Numbered from the stretch's first letter, positions 1-6,311 are shown. The stretch is DNA of 8,100 nt from Bacteroidota bacterium (GCA_025455125.1 JALONE010000029.1:1-8100); one strand, 5' to 3'. Notes: generated by a model from the sequence alone, not told the origin. Program-made: numbers and translations.

Positions 1-232
1 CTCCCATCGTCGGCGTTCCTGCTTTCGACAGATGCGTCTTGGGGGCTTCGACCTTCGCCGCCTCACCGATCTGGCGCTCGCGGAGCAACCGGATGATCTT
101 CGGTCCAAGCCAGAAGGCGATAATGAGCGCCGTCACCGCCGACGCACCGGCGCGAAATGTGATGTACCGGAAGAGGCCGAAGCCCGGAATGTCATACAGT
201 CTGTCGAGGTACGTAAACAGATGGTACAGCAT
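1..232 (-). CDS. mraY: MraY, phospho-MurNAc-pentapeptide transferase (N-terminal 77 residues; continues beyond the left edge)
   Basis: This integral membrane enzyme transfers phospho-MurNAc-pentapeptide from UDP onto undecaprenyl phosphate, making lipid I. Only the N-terminus is present. It starts MLYHLFTYLDRLYDIPGFGL, as family members do, has a first membrane segment at about residues 24-44, and reaches the family signature THLSKAGTPTMG at residues 67-77, just before the window ends. The ATG at 232-230 follows the murF stop directly (TAG then ATG), and AAAGGA at 247-242 gives a good ribosome binding site nine bases upstream, so translation is probably coupled to murF. The order murE-murF-mraY is the classic dcw order. 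No stop or frameshift is seen in the part present. Product identity is secure despite the truncation. Confidence 0.95.
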   Translation of the reverse strand, partial: MLYHLFTYLDRLYDIPGFGLFRYITFRAGASAVTALIIAFWLGPKIIRLLRERQIGEAAKVEAPKTHLSKAGTPTMG

Positions 233-1645
233 CTACGCCTGTCCTTTCAACGGAAGCCGCTCGGCCAGGAATGTGACGACATCCTCCATCCTCATCCCCC
301 GCGATCCCTTGATCAGCACTGCGTCGCCTGCCGTCAACTCCTCCAGCAAGTATTCTGCAAGAATGTTCTTCTGATCGTAATGCACCTTGAGGGGAACCGT
401 TGCACCGCGGTGCGTATGCTCCGACAGCGGACCGTAGGTCAAGAGCACATCCACACCATGGTATGCGATGGCTTCACCGATCGCTTGATGCAGCGACTCC
501 GATTCTGCGCCCAGCTCGAGCATGTCCGCCAACACCGCGATCCTCTTCCCAGAGCAGCCAACAGACTTCAATGTTGCCAGCGCCGCGAGTGCCGAATCCG
601 GATTCGAATTGTAAGTGTCGTTCAGGATCGTCACGCCGGCGATCTGCTGAACCTGCATGCGCTTCGGCGCCGCCGAAAATCCCGCAAGCGCCGCGACGAT
701 CTCCTTGGCCGGGACGCGCATCGCGAATCCCACCGCGGCGGCGGCTACGGCATTCATCGCATTGTGCGCACCGGGGACGGGCAAGGCGATCTCCACGGGC
801 TTCTTCCCCGCAGGGGTCACCGTGATCGTCGCGCATCCCCGTTCGTCAGAGCGCTTGATGCGTCCCTTCACGTGCGGCGTGCGTGCCGTGATGCCGAACG
901 TGGTTCTCTTCTGGATCGGTTTCGCTCGTTTCACCAGCAGTGCGTCGTCTGCGTTCACGAACGCCGTTCCCTTGTGTTCGCGGAGATAGGACCACAGCTC
1001 CGCTTCCGCATCCGCGACGCCGTCGAGCGTTCGAAAGAATTCCATGTGCTCCCGGCCGACATTCGTGATCAGACCATGAGTCGGCTGAAGGATGTCGCAG
1101 AGATACGCGATCTCACCCGGATGATTCGTGCCGATCTCGACGACGGCGATCTGATGGTCGGCGTCAAGGCGAAACAGCGTTTGCGGCACGCCGAGATGAT
1201 TGTTGAGATTTCCCTCGGTGGCCAGCACACGGTACTTCCGTCCAAGCACCGCTTTGATCATTTCCTTCGTCGTCGTCTTTCCGTTGCTTCCGCCGACCGC
1301 GATGACCGGGAGGCGGAATTGGGACCGGTGAGTCCGCGCCAGTTCTCCAAGCGCCTTCGAGGTATCAGCGACAACGATCTTCGGTACCGGCATGCTGACC
1401 AGCATTGCCTCGTTTGCCTCTGCCCACCGCTGGTCGACTACGACCACAATCGCACCGCGGTGAATCGCATTGCTCAGGAAATTATGTCCGTCAAACTGTT
1501 CACCCCGGATCGCGACAAAGAGATCGCCGCGCTGCACGGTGCGCGAGTCGGTCGATACACCTGTGACGATCGTTCGCTTGTCGTCCAGAACTCCCGCACT
1601 GCGGACATGCGTGACCCGAAGCAGATCGTCGCGCGTTAGTCTCAT
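233..1645 (-). CDS. murF: MurF, UDP-N-acetylmuramoyl-tripeptide--D-alanyl-D-alanine ligase
   Basis: This cytoplasmic Mur ligase uses ATP to add D-Ala-D-Ala to UDP-MurNAc-tripeptide, completing the pentapeptide precursor. It has 470 residues, normal for the family. Visible motifs: STDSR with RGDLFVAIRG (31-48) in the UDP-binding N-terminal domain; P-loop GGSNGKTTTK (118-127); TEGNLNNHLGVP (143-154), typical of MurF; the E-x-G-T-N-H-x-G-E block (170-178); TNVGREH (194-200); PGAHNAMNA (291-299) with the G-x-H-N-x-x-N signature; NDTYNSNPDS (342-351); and KGSRGMRME (446-454). The last three and the GNLNNH block separate MurF from MurC, MurD and MurE. The ATG overlaps the murE stop (ATGA, 1642-1645), with a strong GAGGAG Shine-Dalgarno inside the murE end. 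It is co-transcribed with murE and mraY. A long antisense reading frame opposite this gene is not coding. Confidence 0.97.
   Translation of the reverse strand: MRLTRDDLLRVTHVRSAGVLDDKRTIVTGVSTDSRTVQRGDLFVAIRGEQFDGHNFLSNAIHRGAIVVVVDQRWAEANEAMLVSMPVPKIVVADTSKALGELARTHRSQFRLPVIAVGGSNGKTTTKEMIKAVLGRKYRVLATEGNLNNHLGVPQTLFRLDADHQIAVVEIGTNHPGEIAYLCDILQPTHGLITNVGREHMEFFRTLDGVADAEAELWSYLREHKGTAFVNADDALLVKRAKPIQKRTTFGITARTPHVKGRIKRSDERGCATITVTPAGKKPVEIALPVPGAHNAMNAVAAAAVGFAMRVPAKEIVAALAGFSAAPKRMQVQQIAGVTILNDTYNSNPDSALAALATLKSVGCSGKRIAVLADMLELGAESESLHQAIGEAIAYHGVDVLLTYGPLSEHTHRGATVPLKVHYDQKNILAEYLLEELTAGDAVLIKGSRGMRMEDVVTFLAERLPLKGQA
242..247 (-). promoter_or_regulatory. Shine-Dalgarno site for mraY
   Basis: AAAGGA on the minus strand lies within the murF 3' end, nine bases before the mraY ATG. 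It supports the start directly abutting the murF stop. Confidence 0.6.
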
Positions 1646-3141
1646 CGCACGTACTCCTCGATGACTTCGCGGTCGCTGAAACGGACCTTCTCCGTTCCGA
1701 TCACCTGATAGTCCTCGTGCCCTTTTCCGGCGACGAGAACGACGTCTCCCGTGGACGCCATTTCGAGCGCTTGCTGGATCGCCTGCCGGCGGTCTGCATT
1801 CCTCATGACATGCTGATGACCCTGCGTCCCCGTCATGATCTCATCGATGATCGACTCTGGTTGTTCCGTTCTCGGATTGTCTGAGGTCACGACGACCACA
1901 TCGCTATACTTCGCCGCAACGGCACCCATCAACGGCCGCTTCGTCCGGTCCCGGTCGCCCCCTGCACCAAACACGGTGATCACTCGCCCGCCAGCGTTCA
2001 TCGAAAGAAGATGGCGGATGGTGCGCAGGCAATTTTCCATCGCATCAGGGGTATGCGCATAATCCACGATCGCGGTCCATCCCTTGGGCGAGGCAATTCG
2101 TTCGAATCGTCCCCGGACATTGCTCACTGCAGCGAGACCGCGGAGCGTTGCGTCGACCGAGTATCCCAGGGAACGTCCTGCCGCATACGCTGCGAGGACG
2201 TTCGAGACATTGAACTGACCAATGAGCGGTGTCGATACGGCGACAGAATCGTTGCCGTCCGTGACCGAGAATGTTGTTCCCGCGATACTCATCGCGATGT
2301 TCGACGCAGAGTAATCCGCATTCGTCGTGATCCCGAACGACCGGCACTGTGCGCGAATCCCTTCGCACATCGCCGTGCTCCATCCATCATCTGCATTCAC
2401 GATCGCCCAGGCATTCTCGTCGAGCGAGTTGAAGAGGATCTTCTTCGCCGCGCAGTACTGCTCCATCGTTTTGTGATAGTCGAGATGATCCTGCGTCAGA
2501 TTCGTGAAGATCCCGGCCGCGAACCGCATCCCGTGCACGCGCGACTGATCGAGCGCGTGCGATGACACTTCCATGGAAACGCCTGTGCATCCGGCATCGC
2601 GCATGTCCGCGAAGAGACCGTTCAGTTCGAGCGACTCCGGCGTCGTATGCGTTGCGGGAATCACCCGATCTCCGATGCGGTATTCGATCGTTCCGATCAA
2701 CCCGGCTTGCTCTCCCGCCGCTTCCATCACGGAGCGGACCAGATGCGAGGTCGTCGTTTTGCCGTTCGTCCCGGTCACACCGACCAACTTGAGAGCGGAC
2801 GTGGGATCGCCAAAGTAGTTGGATGCCATGAGCGCCAGCGCCTTACGCGTGTCGGGCACGACCACTTTGATGACCCCTTGATGCATGCAGAGCGAATCCG
2901 GGAATGCATCATCCCGTTCAATGACGATCACCTTCGCACCGTTGTTGATGGCACTCGAGAGGAAGGTGTGGCCATCGCTTGCCGTCCCGCGGATCGCGAC
3001 GAACAGATCGCCGCGCGTCACCTTGCGAGAATCGTACTGGATCCTGTTCACCTCAACATCATGCGTCACCACCATCCGACCGTACATCGTCTGGAAGAGC
3101 TTCGACACCGAAACGCTGTTGAGGAGGGGTGAGAGTTTCAT
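1642..3141 (-). CDS. murE: MurE, UDP-MurNAc-L-Ala-D-Glu--meso-diaminopimelate ligase
   Basis: This cytoplasmic ATP-dependent ligase adds the third stem-peptide residue to UDP-MurNAc-L-Ala-D-Glu. It has 499 residues from the ATG at 3141, beginning MKLSPLLNS. Motifs in order: YDSR plus RGDLFVAIRG (36-52); P-loop GVTGTNGKTT (121-130); TTP (166-168); EVSSHALDQSRV (191-202); NLTQDHLDYH (214-223); YCAAKKILF (229-237), whose Lys233 is in the position of the carbamylated lysine; GQFNVSN (308-314); RGRFE (343-347); FGAGGDRDRTKRP (391-403); DNPR (421-424), the motif that selects meso-diaminopimelate over lysine; and GKGHE (472-476). The frame stays open for 27 codons upstream to about 3222, but those codons read the spacer's octamer repeat (residues such as WLNGSTAHRLIGS), so that extension is rejected. 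No SD precedes the ATG, which sits at the edge of the repeat. The stop overlaps the murF start (ATGA). Confidence 0.96.
   Translation of the reverse strand: MKLSPLLNSVSVSKLFQTMYGRMVVTHDVEVNRIQYDSRKVTRGDLFVAIRGTASDGHTFLSSAINNGAKVIVIERDDAFPDSLCMHQGVIKVVVPDTRKALALMASNYFGDPTSALKLVGVTGTNGKTTTSHLVRSVMEAAGEQAGLIGTIEYRIGDRVIPATHTTPESLELNGLFADMRDAGCTGVSMEVSSHALDQSRVHGMRFAAGIFTNLTQDHLDYHKTMEQYCAAKKILFNSLDENAWAIVNADDGWSTAMCEGIRAQCRSFGITTNADYSASNIAMSIAGTTFSVTDGNDSVAVSTPLIGQFNVSNVLAAYAAGRSLGYSVDATLRGLAAVSNVRGRFERIASPKGWTAIVDYAHTPDAMENCLRTIRHLLSMNAGGRVITVFGAGGDRDRTKRPLMGAVAAKYSDVVVVTSDNPRTEQPESIIDEIMTGTQGHQHVMRNADRRQAIQQALEMASTGDVVLVAGKGHEDYQVIGTEKVRFSDREVIEEYVR
1654..1659 (-). promoter_or_regulatory. Shine-Dalgarno site for murF
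   Basis: GAGGAG on the minus strand lies inside the last codons of murE, eight bases upstream of the murF ATG. It supports the chosen murF start and indicates that SD-directed initiation is used by this organism. Confidence 0.75.
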
Positions 3142-3300
3142 GAGTGTTGAGCCTATGAGCCTGTGAGCCGTTGAGCCGTTGAGCCATTGAGCCGGTGAGT
3201 CTGTGAGCCACGAGCAAAGCACCGATGTCTTCTACTCATGGGCTTAAGGACTCATGGGCTTTGTACTCAAAGGCTCAAATACTCATAGACTCATAGGCTT
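3141..3300. repeat. Octamer-based imperfect inverted repeat filling the ftsI-murE spacer
   Basis: The spacer between ftsI and murE consists mainly of 8-bp units. The left arm (3141-3211) is nine consecutive plus-strand units, the first being a 7-bp TGAGTGT and the other eight TGAGCCNN or TGAGTCNN. The right arm (3234-3300) holds the reverse orientation in looser form (ACTCATGG, GCTTAAGG, ACTCAAAG, GCTCAAAT, ACTCATAG twice). The arms are separated by about 22 unrelated bases. They can pair: 3150-3159 and 3290-3299 are perfect 10-base complements, and pairing in other 8-bp registers is possible. The operon transcript crosses this region just before the murE ATG, which lies in the edge of the left arm. 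I associate such TGAGCC/GGCTCA octamer tracts with dispersed intergenic repeats in some environmental genomes. Function is unknown, and there is no T-run to make it a terminator. Confidence 0.9.
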
Positions 3301-3309
3301 CACCTTGTC

Positions 3310-5457
3310 CTACATTTTCCTCGGTTCACATACCAACACGATCTCTGCGCCGGGTTTGCTGCGCTGGCCGGCGGAGGGGATCTGCTGCACAACCACGCCC
3401 GAACCGCGGGCGGAGACATCGAAATCTTCCGCAACAAGCCTATTCATCGCACGGCGAATGCTGAGTCCGCGTACGTCGGGAACGACGATCGATCCATCGG
3501 ATGCCTTCGAGGGGCTTCCCTCAAGGATCAGTGAGACCGCGTCTCCCGGCTCCGCTTTCCTGCCGGGTTCCGGCGATTGCTTCAATACGATCTCCCCTTT
3601 GCCGAAGAGCGTGCCGCGGAGTCCGTGACTTTCCAGCATCTTCACCGCCATCGCTGGCTCGAGCGTTCGAACATCGGGAACGGCGACGGGACCGTTCTTT
3701 CGATGCAGATTCTCCGCGATCGGCGCACGAGAGAATCGTTCGGACGTATGAATGACCCGTTCGGCGATGGCTTTGAACACCGGACCGCTGGTCTCGCCGC
3801 CATAGTACGACCGGCCGCGCGGATTGTCGAGCATGACCAGACACGCGACCTGCGGATCCTCGGCGGGATAGAACCCGACGAAAGAGGCGGTATAGTCCTT
3901 CAGCGAGTACTTGCCATCGACCAGCTTGCGGGATGTTCCGGTCTTTCCGGCGATGCGGACTCCATCCATCCGAACCATCGTCCCCGTCCCCACTTGTACT
4001 GTCTGTTCGAATGCCGACCGCAACAGTCCGACGACATCGGCCGTGGCCACGCGGCGCACGGGGAGTGGCTCATTGATTCTCACAAGCGAACCGTCCGAAC
4101 CACGGATCCCGGAGACAACGTACGGCTTCATCAGCACGCCGTTGTTGGCCACTGCGGCATACGCGCAGAGGATCTGGAGCGGCGTGACGCCGACCTCATA
4201 GCCGTAGGACATGGCCTGTAGTGTGGTTCCCGACCAGTTCGCTGTGCGCTTCAGCTGTCCTCGAACCTCTCCGGGGATGTCGATCCCGGTTGGCGTGCCG
4301 AAGCCGAACGCCCGTGCAAACCGGAACAACCGCTCCGCGCCCAGCTGCTTTCCGACTTTGGCCATCACGATGTTGCTCGAAACCGCCATCGCCTCTTCAA
4401 ACGTCACCCATTCGTGCGGGTGCGTGTCCGTGATCGTCTGCTTCTCCTTTTTGCCGACCGGGAGGGTGAACGTTCCTTTCTCCGCATACCAGCGAGATTC
4501 CGGACGAATGTTTCCCTGGTCGTAGGCCGCCGTCGCCGTCACGAGTTTGAAAACAGAACCGGGCTCGAACACGTCAGCGACGACCCGGTTGCGCGTCAAA
4601 GCGAGGTCGACGCCCGAGATCGCGTTGGGATTCACGCAAGGCTGGACCGCGAGCGCGAGAATCTCCCCCGTCTTCGGTTCGACCATGACCACCATACCTG
4701 CTTCCGCCTGCGAGCGCTGGAGTCCTCGCTTGAGTTCCTCTTCCGCGATCGCTTGATACTTCAGGTCGATCGTCAGCACGATATCTTCGCCGTTCACCGG
4801 CTCGATGCGTGCATGATCGGCGGAAGGACGAACCCGATTCAATCCGTCCCGGTGCATGACGATCGAACCATTCGTGCCGCGCAGAACGCTGTCGAGCGCC
4901 AACTCAACGCCCGAGATGCCCTTGTTGTCGACGTTTGTGAATCCGACCAGCGTACCGGCGAGATCGTCATAGTGATAGATGCGTTTCGGCTCATTGACGA
5001 GCACGATGCCTTCGATCTTCGCGGCTTCGATTCGGCGCGCCACGGCCGGATTCACGCGCCGCTCCAGCCAGACGAACCGCCGTTCTTCCCGCAACCGTGC
5101 GAGATATTCGCCGCGCGCCCGTCCGGTCACTTTGGACAACTGCGTCGCCACGGTTGTTGCGCGCTCCCCCACGATCTTGGGGTCCGCAGCGATCGAAATG
5201 AACATCGTATTTGAGACGAGCACGTTCCCATTCCGGTCGACCACGATGCCGCGCGTTGCCGGGAGAACGAAGGTTTGCTCGTATTGTTTCTTCGCCATCG
5301 CCCGGTAGCGCGGCGCCTCGAGCACTTGCAGAACAACAAGCCGCATTCCCACCAGGAGAAACGCGAGCGCGAATGCAACCTTCAAGAAGAAGAAGCGAAA
5401 CCGGAACGACCGCTGTCCGCCCGGAGTTTCGGTTCCGTTGGTCGATTCCTTCCTCAT
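3310..5457 (-). CDS. ftsI: FtsI/PBP3-type peptidoglycan D,D-transpeptidase with two C-terminal PASTA domains
   Basis: This class B penicillin-binding protein cross-links septal peptidoglycan; it is anchored in the inner membrane with a periplasmic catalytic domain. It has 715 residues: a short basic cytoplasmic tail, one membrane anchor (about 22-46), a dimerisation/pedestal domain from about residue 60 (ATRGIVVDRNGNVL at 67-80), and a transpeptidase domain from about 225. All three catalytic motifs are intact: S301-V-F-K304 in EPGSVFK, S360-S-N362, and K505-T-G-T-S509. Two PASTA domains follow, at about 590-647 (starting VAVPDVRTLEP) and 657-713 (IVVPDVRGLSI). PASTA-tailed FtsI is known from several phyla and probably binds peptidoglycan or tunes the divisome. 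The ATG overlaps the stop of the ftsL-like gene (ATGA, 5454-5457), so the two are translationally coupled. Position between ftsL and murE favours the division enzyme over elongation PBP2 or sporulation SpoVD. Confidence 0.95.
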   Translation of the reverse strand: MRKESTNGTETPGGQRSFRFRFFFLKVAFALAFLLVGMRLVVLQVLEAPRYRAMAKKQYEQTFVLPATRGIVVDRNGNVLVSNTMFISIAADPKIVGERATTVATQLSKVTGRARGEYLARLREERRFVWLERRVNPAVARRIEAAKIEGIVLVNEPKRIYHYDDLAGTLVGFTNVDNKGISGVELALDSVLRGTNGSIVMHRDGLNRVRPSADHARIEPVNGEDIVLTIDLKYQAIAEEELKRGLQRSQAEAGMVVMVEPKTGEILALAVQPCVNPNAISGVDLALTRNRVVADVFEPGSVFKLVTATAAYDQGNIRPESRWYAEKGTFTLPVGKKEKQTITDTHPHEWVTFEEAMAVSSNIVMAKVGKQLGAERLFRFARAFGFGTPTGIDIPGEVRGQLKRTANWSGTTLQAMSYGYEVGVTPLQILCAYAAVANNGVLMKPYVVSGIRGSDGSLVRINEPLPVRRVATADVVGLLRSAFEQTVQVGTGTMVRMDGVRIAGKTGTSRKLVDGKYSLKDYTASFVGFYPAEDPQVACLVMLDNPRGRSYYGGETSGPVFKAIAERVIHTSERFSRAPIAENLHRKNGPVAVPDVRTLEPAMAVKMLESHGLRGTLFGKGEIVLKQSPEPGRKAEPGDAVSLILEGSPSKASDGSIVVPDVRGLSIRRAMNRLVAEDFDVSARGSGVVVQQIPSAGQRSKPGAEIVLVCEPRKM

Positions 5458-5978
5458 CGTCGCTGCCTGGCGTTCAACGCCCTCTCAAGTTCCGCGATGC
5501 GGTCCTGGTCGACCTCCAACCAGACCGGAACGCTCGTCGGCGCTTCCAGGCCAAGCTGCTCCGTGGCAACGCGTTCGACCCGTTCAAGACTGGAAAGCCT
5601 GTTGATCTGCGCCCGCATCAGTTCCTGCTCGTCCTGAAGTCGGCGATGAGTGTTTTCTAGCACATCGATCTCGCGCAAGAGCCGGCTCACCGCAAGGATA
5701 TTGCTGATATAGAGCACGCTGACAACCGCGACCGCGAACAGCAAGAGAACGACATTGAAGGGGGAAACCTTTCGCTTCGTCGAGCGGCGGTTACGCTGAA
5801 CGCCGGGCATCGGCGCCGACCTTGGGACCGACTCATCCTGCGGCATCGGTCCGTTGTAGACGAGGTCGCGAGCTTCCCGGACGCGGGGAATGACGATCCC
5901 GCGTTCCTGCTCCGGCTCGGGCTCAGGCTGCAATGCCCGGTCGGCGTATATTTGGCCCCAATTCTTTTCCGGTTTCAT
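5454..5978 (-). CDS. ftsL: FtsL-like divisome protein with long N-terminal cytoplasmic tail
   Basis: This small bitopic membrane protein occupies the ftsL slot between rsmH and ftsI. From the ATG at 5978 it has 174 residues: a polar tail rich in Glu, Pro and Arg (1-72), one membrane helix (about 73-97, VVLLLFAVAVVSVLYISNIL), a coiled-coil-prone segment (about 98-130, LLREIDVLENTHRRLQDEQE), and the segment LERVERVATEQLGLEAP (131-147), which resembles the conserved end of FtsL proteins. FtsL forms a coiled-coil complex with FtsB and FtsQ and helps activate FtsWI. The tail is longer than in the roughly 100-120-residue family norm, and no SD precedes the ATG. Met45 or Met57 would give more typical lengths. 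Twelve further upstream codons (to 6014) read repeat sequence and are rejected. FtsL is poorly conserved, so the call rests on architecture plus position. Confidence 0.8.
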   Translation of the reverse strand: MKPEKNWGQIYADRALQPEPEPEQERGIVIPRVREARDLVYNGPMPQDESVPRSAPMPGVQRNRRSTKRKVSPFNVVLLLFAVAVVSVLYISNILAVSRLLREIDVLENTHRRLQDEQELMRAQINRLSSLERVERVATEQLGLEAPTSVPVWLEVDQDRIAELERALNARQRR

Positions 5979-5992
5979 CTTAAGAAGAAGCA

Positions 5993-6029
5993 AACCACAG
6001 AGGCACAGAGACACGAAGGTTGCACGAAG
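5993..6029 (+). repeat. Left arm of CACAGAG octamer inverted repeat
   Basis: Reads in 8-bp steps AACCACAG, AGGCACAG, AGACACGA, then decays (AGGTTGCA, CGAAG). It is complementary to the right arm at 6273-6304: 5997-6004 pairs with 6289-6296, and 6005-6012 with 6280-6287 apart from one mismatch. This CACAGAGGCACAGAG sequence is a motif I recall from dispersed intergenic repeats in many environmental bacterial genomes. Confidence 0.8.
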
Positions 6030-6032
6030 TGC

Positions 6033-6061
6033 ATTCTATCGTACCGGTTCCATTATGTCGC
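6033..6061 (-). promoter_or_regulatory. Possible internal promoter for the ftsL-ftsI-mur part of the operon
   Basis: On the minus strand GCGACA (6061-6056) and TAGAAT (6038-6033) are separated by 17 bases, matching sigma-70 boxes at 4 of 6 and 5 of 6 positions. It sits about 55 bases before the ftsL ATG. Such matches arise easily by chance, so this is weak. Confidence 0.25.
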
Positions 6062-6078
6062 CTTGTATTCGATGGGCG

Positions 6079-6134
6079 GTTATCCTGAGCTTGCCTGTCC
6101 TGAACGCGTCACCCTTCGACAAGCTCAGGATGAC
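6079..6134. repeat. Inverted repeat (hairpin) of the CCTGAGCTTG/CAAGCTCAGG family
   Basis: Stem 6079-6093 with 6120-6134: 12 perfect base pairs (ATCCTGAGCTTG against CAAGCTCAGGAT) extended by two more after one imperfect position. The loop is 26 bases. The right side, CCCTTCGACAAGCTCAGGAT, matches a very widespread intergenic repeat motif that I recognise from many metagenome-derived genomes. No T-run follows on the minus strand, so an intrinsic terminator is unlikely. Confidence 0.85.
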
Positions 6135-6137
6135 GCG

Positions 6138-6153
6138 CGAAGGATCGAAGGAT
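6138..6153 (+). repeat. Tandem duplicated octamer CGAAGGAT
   Basis: CGAAGGAT occurs twice in direct succession, just outside the preceding hairpin. It shares the 8-bp unit length of the other repeats in the two operon spacers. Confidence 0.7.
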
Positions 6154-6165
6154 GACCGGGATACA

Positions 6166-6222
6166 AGCGTCGGTCTTCGACCCCGCACACAGCGCAGGGG
6201 CAGGCACGCTCAGACCGACGCT
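6166..6222. repeat. Second inverted repeat (AGCGTCGGTCT stem)
   Basis: AGCGTCGGTCT at 6166-6176 is perfectly complementary to AGACCGACGCT at 6212-6222, an 11-bp stem with a 35-base GC-rich loop. The role is unknown. It may be a remnant of a dispersed repeat, or an RNA structure that slows or processes the operon mRNA between rsmH and ftsL. Confidence 0.75.
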
Positions 6223-6232
6223 CCCTAGAAAC

Positions 6233-6246
6233 ACAAGTCAACTTGT
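6233..6246. repeat. Short palindrome ACAAGT-CA-ACTTGT
   Basis: Six-base half sites flank a two-base centre. The loop is too small for an RNA hairpin, and no binding protein is suggested. It is recorded only as visible symmetry and may be chance. Confidence 0.45.
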
Positions 6247-6272
6247 TGAAAATGGCACGACTATCTTCTCTC

Positions 6273-6304
6273 TTCTTGCGCTCTGTGGCCTTTGTGTCTT
6301 CGTA
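6273..6304 (-). repeat. Right arm of CACAGAG octamer inverted repeat
   Basis: On the plus strand it reads TTCTTGCG, CTCTGTGG, CCTTTGTG, TCTTCGTA in 8-bp steps, the inverted form of the arm at 5993-6029. It ends eight bases before the rsmH stop codon, so it would be the first part of this spacer transcribed. Confidence 0.8.
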
Positions 6305-6311
6305 GTATCTT

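Larger units (their letters stand above)
5979..6311. other. Gene-free, repeat-rich spacer between rsmH and ftsL
   Basis: No supportable gene lies in these 333 bases. They hold, left to right on the plus strand: an octamer-periodic arm (5993-6029), a possible minus-strand promoter (6033-6061), a hairpin of the CCTGAGCTTG type (6079-6134), a duplicated octamer (6138-6153), a second inverted repeat (6166-6222), a short palindrome (6233-6246), and a second octamer arm in inverted orientation (6273-6304). Short open frames across the region translate the repeats (for example FDKLRMTREG and TTEAQRHEG), peptides I recognise as typical spurious translations of dispersed repeats. Confidence 0.85.

Noticed and set aside
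32..1639. 535-codon open reading frame on the plus strand opposite murF
   Set aside because: It is a shadow of murF in GC-rich DNA: composition is dominated by Arg, His and Asp with no recognisable domain, while the minus strand encodes a complete MurF with all motifs.
3142..3222. N-terminal extension of murE by 27 codons
   Set aside because: The extra codons translate the octamer repeat, and MurE proteins normally begin near the MKLSPLL start used here.
3141..3300. CRISPR array
   Set aside because: Units are 8 bp with two variable bases and no spacers; CRISPR repeats are far longer and separated by unique spacers of about 30 bp.
4414..5214. 266-codon plus-strand open frame opposite ftsI
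   Set aside because: Arg/Asp/His-rich antisense shadow of the ftsI transpeptidase region, with no motif support.
5979..6014. Twelve-codon extension of the ftsL-like gene
   Set aside because: The sequence MSLCLCG is the translation of the CACAGAG repeat arm, a common spurious start.
6079..6222. Intrinsic terminator after rsmH
   Set aside because: The hairpins lack a following T-run on the minus strand, and the genes downstream continue the same operon in the same direction.
5890..6228. Small plus-strand open frames across the rsmH-ftsL spacer
   Set aside because: Their peptides (FDKLRMTREG, TTEAQRHEG types) are translations of repeat DNA and overlap ftsL antisense; no start signal or domain is visible.
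5993..6304. Insertion sequence
   Set aside because: No transposase frame or clear target-site duplication is visible; the region can at most be a non-autonomous or repeat-derived element.
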